Below, in pieces: positions 57,563-64,000 of a DNA stretch of 64,000 nt. A program made the translations under genes and the position numbers. The stretch's first letter is position 1, and each line of letters starts with the position of its first letter. The notes under the pieces are model-generated. The model was not told the origin of the DNA, made no database searches, and saw only the letters and a program-made list of their open reading frames with translations. The stretch comes from Anthoceros angustus. Lineage: Eukaryota > Streptophyta > Anthocerotopsida > Anthocerotales > Anthocerotaceae. The stretch covers positions 558,001-622,000 of the forward strand of contig MU008188.1 of NCBI GenBank assembly GCA_010909165.1. The letters run 5' to 3'.

Positions 57563-59765
57563 CTAAGGTGCTTCAAATCCGAAGATCCTGAAAACCCCTG
57601 AGAAAACAGCGCACATGCAAACTTATAAGTTCAAACTCATACCTTACGCTTCCGCAACGAGTCATTCACCCAAACGTGAGCTGAAAATCGCAAACCTTCA
57701 TCAGCTTGATATTTGTTCTTGTCATCGGCTGCGAAAGCAAGAAGATTGTACTTTGGATTCCACTCCACGCTGTTCATTGCAGCTCGACTTGGTATTTGAA
57801 AAACTGACCTCCCAGTCTCTACTTCAGCCTGGCGTGCATGAATCAGCTAAATCGTCAAGAAATACAGAAAACAACTCAAAGAGCGGAACGACATTGTAGA
57901 TGAGGGCTGAAACTAACAATGTCGATGAAAAGGTCTTCACTGGCCGAGGCCACAAACTGACCATCATGATTGAAACTTATCGTGCGAACTGGCCACCTGA
58001 AAAGCGAAAGCGAAAGCACTTCTATGAGTGTAACTTGCAGAAGACGCACACTAAAGCAGACGACCAGTTACATAAATCTCGTGACATAGCTGAGGACAAA
58101 TGCTAGCCTGCAGTGAAACTTCAGAAGAAACATCAGACACACTGAGGGCCTCACTCTAACTTCGTAAACGTTCGCGCACATAGCATTTCTGACACATCCC
58201 AGAGACTAACCAGCGCATCTGCACTCCCTACTGCGAAATACCTGAACACAATTGCCACAGCACAGGGAAAGGCTTCAGCACACTCACTCCTCGTCGGCAC
58301 CATTTCGGCTCCTAAAACATTCACAAGTGCAGGCTCCTCACTCCTTCTGACATTTAACGAACCTGCCCGTAGGATCTATGGCAATGCAGTAGCAACCCGC
58401 TGTATGGGCAATGAGTGTGTTCAGTGTCTGAAGAGATGGGTAGGACAAAACCTCCACCGTTCCTGGGCACATGCCATTTACACTTGAGCAATCTTGCATT
58501 CCATTTCGCAGAGTAGAGTTGAAGATGTGAGAACAGTGATGGCAGCTAAAGAGCAAGGTACAGAAACAAAACCGCCAAGACAAGCATGAAATCTACCATT
58601 GCCGGTGGTAAGGAAAAAGAGTTCGCCAGTTGTGTTCCAGGCTATCTCATTCACCTGAACAAAACCGGGTGTTTACCACATGTCAAAACCAGCAACCACA
58701 CTCAAGTCCTGAAGACAAATAGTATGCTACAACTGTGCTTTTCACAATACAAGGCATACACAACAACCTTTGAAGTATTGTAATACCTCATACGAAAACT
58801 TTCGCTTCTGTACTGCTTTGAACTTGCGCACGTCTATGATGGTCAACTCGTCATCCTAAGGTGCCACATATCATCATTAGCCTTGAGGACAAAAGAGCAC
58901 CACCCAAGCTCATCGCACACTATCATTTGTCTGCAAATGTAACGATGCTATCCACCAAAAATGACCAAGCTGAAATTTACCCTGTTACCAACGGCAATGT
59001 GAGTCCCGTCAGGCTTAAAGGTGATATTGATGTTCTCCCCACTTAGCTCCACCTGTTGAGAGGTTTTCCCAGCTGTGATGTGTAAGACAGTGAAAGTTAC
59101 AAATGTATGTACAAACGCGAGGTTTCCCACAGAGAGCCACTACACTGCGACGAAGCCACAAAGCAATTACAAACAGGTGCTCAAAAGGGGGAGGAAGTTA
59201 AGTAGGTAACCATGTGAAAAACAATAGCCACTCACTGCGGACATCCCAGAGGCGCACAGTTTTGTCGCCAGATGCTGTGGCCAACAAGTCTGTATGTTTC
59301 GGATCCCAGCAGAGCTGATCAACGCTGTCAGAGTGTCCCTTCAGCTCCAGGTCTTTAGACTTACTCTGCACTAGCAAACCAGAAATCAAAGTTCCAGTCG
59401 GCGGGTGCACAATCGAGACGACCACTGAAGGAAGCCCGACAAGAGAAAACGGAAGACATACATGTCCATGAGGTTCAATGTGCCACACACGCGCGGTTTG
59501 GTCAACGGAGCCAGACGCAAGCTTCTTCCCCACACAATTCCATGCTACCGAATGCACCTGCATCCACGTGCGATCAGCAGCAGATGGCGGAGGCGTGGAA
59601 GACGCGAAATGGGCGAAAAGAGCCCTTGCCACCCACTTTCTTCTTGTGGCCAGTGAACTCGCGCGTATGCAGGGTTTTGAAGGCCGCCCCAGCCTTAGCA
59701 GCGCTGCCGCTACTCCAGCTCATTCCAGGCGCTTGGCCCTGTGGTGCTGCCTGCTGATCGGCCAT
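57563..59765 (-). CDS. THO3: THO complex subunit 3 / TEX1, WD40 protein
   Basis: Eleven exons on the minus strand: 59765-59637, 59557-59462, 59365-59236, 59072-58981, 58855-58787, 58654-58597, 58462-58363, 58241-58155, 57996-57918, 57828-57696 and 57597-57563, with GT-AG borders throughout. The product has 335 residues; the Arabidopsis protein is about 315. It reads as a full WD40 propeller: GHKKKVHSVAWN, SGSVDQTARVWHIEPHGH, KDLELKGHSDSVDQLCWDPK, ATASGDKTVRLWDVR, VELSGENINITFKPDGTHIA, DDELTIIDVRKFK, EVLSYPSLQTL, HTAGCYCIAIDP, ASASEDLFIDI and the C-terminal GVFRIFGFEAP. THO couples transcription to mRNA processing and export in the nucleus, and in plants TEX1 is also needed for trans-acting siRNA production. 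The extra length is an N-terminal Gln/Ala/Ser-rich extension. Its start faces TPLATE across 250 bases. Confidence 0.95.
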
Positions 59766-60015
59766 GGCCTCGGCCTGATGAGGCGATCAGGCCACGCTAG
59801 GACAGAACAGGACAGGACTGGTTCCTCCTCAGCTTCATGCACGCCCAGGGTTTAACGTACTGTATGTACATAATACATAGCCTGCATACTACATATTATG
59901 TGTGGAATTCAAGTTTACATACGACGACGAGACGACCACTCCGGAGTCCCTTGATGAGAGGGTGTTGGCCCGGGAGCGTAGCGTGCGTAGCGCAGCGGAG
60001 GCTGGTGAAGGCAGG
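59766..60015. promoter_or_regulatory. Shared divergent promoter region of THO3 and TPLATE
   Basis: Only 250 bases separate the two start codons, so both leaders and core promoters must lie here unless they extend into the neighbouring gene. A TAATACATA/ACATATTATG AT-rich patch lies at about 59870-59900. A GTG-initiated frame from 59902 continues into TPLATE but lacks an ATG until 60016. Confidence 0.6.
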
Positions 60016-63000
60016 ATGGATCAGGTCTTCTTGCAGATCCGGACTGACCTTGCCTCCAATGATGGCATGCGACAGGCGCAGGCGCTGCTTGTGGCTCTTC
60101 AACATGCTGCTGCGGGGCGAGATGTGTCCTCCATCTCCAAGGTTGCCTGCGACGAGATCATCGCAAGCCCGGCAAGCGCAGTGTGCAAAAAGCTTGCCTT
60201 CGACCTCATCCGCAGTACACGGCTCAACGCAGATCAATGGGAGACTGTGTGCAGGGGTATTAGGAATGATTTTGACTTTCCGGACTCCGATGTCACTGCT
60301 GCTGCTGTCTCCTTTCTAGCTGCCATACCGTCCTGGAGGCTGGGAAGGTTAATTACTGATTGCTCCAAGGAAATTTCCAGCTGCATCATTAGTGACAATG
60401 CAAATCTGAGGTACGCAATTGTTGATACGCTGGGGTGCATCCTGGCAAGAGACGACATGGTTACCTTGTGCGCAACCAGCGCGACATTGCTAGACAAAGT
60501 TGGTGTTTGGTGGACACAAATTGGTCAGAGCATGCTCGATCAATCGGATGCCGTGTCATGGATCGCGTTTGAGGGAGTTGGGCGTCTTTTTCAGGAGTAT
60601 GCCTCCAATAGGTTAAGTCGCTTGGCAGGGGATAAACTAGTCTCCAGTGAGGCAGCCCTTGCCATACGATCGCACTGGGTTGCAGCCATGTGCAGGTGAG
60701 TGGGTTCCATTACTCTTCTACACATTATGATCCTGTTTCGGCTCTCGGACTTCTGAAGTTGCGCAAATTGTTGCCACAGATTTGTATGGGACAAGCGGGA
60801 CATTTTGATGGCTCGCTCTCTTGTCCTGCCGTTGGAGAGCATGCGGGCCACTGTCTTTCCTCTCGTGTTTGCTGTCAAGGCTGTGGCCACCAGGATGGTG
60901 GATAGAATGCAGGTTCTTTCAGGACCCGATGGGACTGTACGCAGTCAGGACGAGCAGATGGCTGTTTTCAACGCCGAAAGAATTCTTGCAGTCTCGGATG
61001 TGGTCTCCCACTTTGCCCCCTTCCTGTCAGCTCTTGAGCCTGCCCTTATTCACGAGATCGGCGTCAATCTTCTATCTCTTGCAGACGTTCCAGGAGGTAA
61101 ACCAGAGTGGGCTGCGGCCCCAATCATTGCGCTTCTTACATTATGGGATCGTCAGGAGTTCAGTGCTGGGAGGGAGACAATTGTTAGGGCTGTGGTGAAG
61201 AATTTGCATCTGCTGGATTTTCATTTACAGGCAAGTGCAGCTCGACCTTCCCACTGCTTCTTCTCGTTGTTGCTGAGCTACCTCATCTTTCCACGTCAGG
61301 GACTTAGCAGCTTTATTGTCATGTAGGTCTCTCTCTTCAAAAGGTTGCTCCTTATGGTGCGGAACTTGAGAGTAGAAGCAGACCGGATGGATGCCTTGGC
61401 TTCCATCTGCCGGACAGCCCTGTCCGTGGATCTGTTTGCTAAAGAAAGTGTAAGACGGGGCCAGAAGCCGCTTCCTGGAACTGACATTGTATCTATGTTC
61501 GAAGAGCCCAAGATCAAGGAAGAAATGGTTGGCATAAGCAGTCCTAGCCTGTTCAGAGAAGAGCTCGTGGCGTGCCTGGTTGAGAGTTGCTTCCAGCTCT
61601 CCCTCCCTTTTCCCAAATTGAAGGCAACCAATCCAGAAAGTCGAGCTGTCGGTGCCTTGGTGTATGGAACTGGCTATGGGTCAATGAGCTGGACTCAAAC
61701 AGCTCTTGAGGTGGTTGAGGTTTGTAGGCCATGTGTCCGTTGGGATTGCCAGGGAAGAACTTATGCGATGGACTGTTACTTGAAGCTGCTTGTAACCCTT
61801 TGCTGTGTCTATGATACGATTGGAGGGATTAAAAAGGCCAAGGATGGAGCTTCACCAGAGCAGATTCTGGCTGAGACGCGCTTGGCTGCTCTCCAGAGGC
61901 AGCTCGTCAGAGACCTCCCTGAGGTGAGTTCTACTGGTAGCCTTCATTCTGTCCAATCCAGGTGTGTCAAGTCTTTTCCCTTGCTATGGATGGGACTTTA
62001 GCAGTTTTGTGTATTATCTTTCAGGTGGCCACCTCACGAGTTCGATCTCGCATCATTTGGGCTCTTGCCGAGCATTTCGACCTAGAAAGTCTGGATCCTC
62101 TTCTGGCCGATGATCCTGAGGATCCTCTAAATATCCTCGTTGACAACATCCATAAAGTGTTGTTTAATGTGGATGGTGCTATGAGTGCTGCCACAAACAG
62201 GCTTCAGGATGTCCAGGCAGCCCTTCTCTGTGCGCGACATCTGGGTTCACAAAATCTGCGTGCATTGCAGCTGCTGACAAAGGAAGTGGACGATTTTAGG
62301 AGTAGCAACTTGGCTGATGCGGTAAACAAGCACCAGTGTCGGCTCATATTGCAAGTTTTCCGCTACATATCCAAACATCCTGAGTCTAGGTGAGCTGGTA
62401 TACTCATTGCTTGCTGTCAGTAGGTGCCGTAGTGTGTTGGGGTGAGACACTTTTGAGGGCATAGTTATGCTGACACATGTTATGCTTACTCCTAACTTGC
62501 CACCACCAGGTGGATTGGAGTGGCTCCTGCTAGTGGTGATTATCCTTTCAGCCACCACAAGCTGTCTGTGCAGTATTTCGATGCATCTGCAGCTCAAGAT
62601 CGAAAGCTGGAAGATCTTGTTCATACTGCTGTTGAGGAACTCTGGAGACCACGACCTACAGAGCTTGAACTCGTCACAAGCAAAAATCCTGCCTTAGCAC
62701 AGTACAGGGCTCCTCCAAGGGTGCAGACGATGTCAGGCAGCAGTGACCCATGCTATATCGAATCTTACCATTTGACTAATGCAACTGACCGAAGGTTGAC
62801 ATTACATCTGAAGGTACGCGGTGGTCGGAACTGGGCACGTCAGTGTTGTGCTGTTTGATATGTAGCTCGTTTCACAATGTGGGTAAATGATCAGGTAATC
62901 AACATGACAGAGCTGGAACTTGGCCGGGTTGACATACGTGTTGGACTTGGTGGTTCTCTAAGCTTCATGGATTCTGGAGTCCAAGCTATCCGGGAGCTGC

Positions 63001-64000
63001 ATAAGCTTCCTTCACAGGCATGTTTTATGGGCGGAAAAGTAGCAAGTGAAGTTTCTCGCTTGTTTCTTTTGAGTGGGGTATTTTGGTGCTCATACTCAAC
63101 TTCTTGTTACGCAGGATCCAATCCTCTGTAGTGTGACCGTTGGAGTATCAAAGTTTGAGCACTGTTCTCTTTATGTGCAAGTACTGCACTATCCTTACCA
63201 TGGCTCAGGCAACACAGGTGCTGATGAGGGTCTGTCTGCGGAGGATGATGGTTTGCAAGGAGTTCGGCTCAGGAGAAGCATTCGGCCAGAGTTTGGTGAG
63301 CCTGTGGTGCTCAGGTGTCGACCTTACAGAATCCCACTCAATGAGCTTCTGTTGCCAAGGAAGTGCTCACCAGTCGAATTTTTCCACATCTGGCCAAGTT
63401 TGCCGGCGGTTGTGGAGTTTACAGGGGCTTATAACTATAAGAGTAGTTTGATTAAGTCGTCTGCATGGGACACTGATAGTCCACATTTTCTCATTGGGTT
63501 GAAGGCCTTTGCATCTAAGCCGTTTCACAAAGTCTGTTCGCACGTCCTACGGTCCGTTGGTGGTTTCCAGGTAATGTACTTCTATAGCAAAATGTTTTGA
63601 GGTACTGTTGCCTTTGCCTGCAATTTGTGGAGTAAGATGGTTGTTGATGGCTGTGCGGGTTATTGTGCCTCACAGACTTGCTATGCTGCCACAACATGGT
63701 ATGGCGATTTCCTTGGGATGCTAATTTTTGGGGCCAGCGAAGTGAGCGGAGGCGTGGACTTAGGGGACGAGAACAGAAGAATGCTCTGCAGATTTGTGCT
63801 TGGTGCCTCGTCCTCAGCCATTCTGGATGAGATTATGCTGGATCCGCAACTTTGGTTGGATGATTTGAGTGAAGACGCGTTGCACGTAATTCCAGAGGCA
63901 GACGTCCAGTTGGCTGCAGACGAGAAACTTCGAAAGTTGAATGAGCGACATGCCCTTCCCAAGTTAGCAGGACCCTCTCCCGTCGTAGAGGTACAGGAGT
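60016..64000 (+). CDS. TPLATE: TPLATE, core subunit of the TPLATE endocytic adaptor complex (3' end outside window)
   Basis: Eight exons visible: 60016-60695, 60780-61230, 61327-61923, 62025-62389, 62510-62813, 62895-63017, 63115-63570 and 63676 onward, coding for about 1100 residues; the Arabidopsis protein has about 1176. I start at ATG 60016 because MDQVFLQIRTDLASNDGMRQ aligns with the Arabidopsis N-terminus. Conserved stretches include ASPASAVCKKLAFDLIRSTR, PDSDVTAAAVSFLAAIPSW, ARSLVLPLESMRATVFPLVF, GYGSMSWTQTALEVVEVCRP, DPLLADDPEDPLNILVDNIH and GSSDPCYIESYHL. The first two-thirds are adaptin-like helical repeats and the later part resembles an appendage domain. TPLATE acts at the plasma membrane in clathrin-mediated endocytosis. 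Introns 2 (61231-61326) and 6 (63018-63114) use GC donors; the others use GT. The lysine/glutamate-rich tail lies beyond the window. Confidence 0.96.

Noticed and set aside
59902-60015. N-terminal extension of TPLATE from 59902
   Set aside because: The frame is open but begins with GTG and has no ATG before 60016, where the protein aligns with the Arabidopsis start.

Overview
This is nuclear DNA of a land plant. The evidence is five spliced or intron-free plant-type genes: a PLS-class pentatricopeptide repeat (PPR) protein, a group E bZIP factor, a class B heat-shock factor, the THO complex subunit THO3/TEX1 and the endocytic adaptor TPLATE. The introns have mostly GT-AG borders and are short (about 70-170 nt). 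Ty1/copia, pogo-like and PIF/Harbinger remnants are also present. The short introns and the large PLS-class PPR fit a seed-free lineage (bryophyte or lycophyte), but I cannot fix the species.

Layout. 1-20.5 kb holds no gene I can support. It is a mosaic of unrelated repeats, most of them direct tandem pairs of 0.6-1.5 kb, with a block at 4.5-6.5 kb that reappears inverted at 13.4-14.4 kb. 21.7-25.2 kb (minus) is an intact 1137-aa PPR gene built from near-identical modules. A decayed inverted copy lies head-to-head with it at 25.4-27.1 kb. 28.5-30.2 kb (plus) is the bZIP gene. 31.2-40 kb is a transposon graveyard: a complete but internally deleted pogo-like element with terminal inverted repeats (TIRs) and a TA target site, scrambled copia fragments in both orientations, an orphan tRNA-iMet primer-binding site followed by two unrecognised ORFs, and a PIF/Harbinger transposase relic. 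40-44.9 kb is AT-rich and gene-free, with minisatellites. 44.9-51.9 kb is a large tandem duplication whose copies each carry a long (ATTATC)n array (about 2.15 kb and 0.8 kb).

52-64 kb is gene-dense: HsfB (plus) converges on THO3 (minus), and THO3 diverges from TPLATE (plus) across about 250 bp. TPLATE runs off the right edge. These genes belong to separate processes (organelle RNA metabolism, transcription, heat-stress repression, mRNA export, clathrin-mediated endocytosis), and nothing suggests a shared pathway.

The oddest features are the serial tandem pairs, the inverted arms around a GC-rich core, a hexanucleotide array that appears to arise de novo inside one repeat copy, two GC-AG introns in TPLATE, and repeat copies that differ mainly by 1-3 bp indels at CNG/CG sites. 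I found no convincing new gene system. The nearest candidate is the primer-binding-site/two-ORF cluster at 36.8-37.6 kb.
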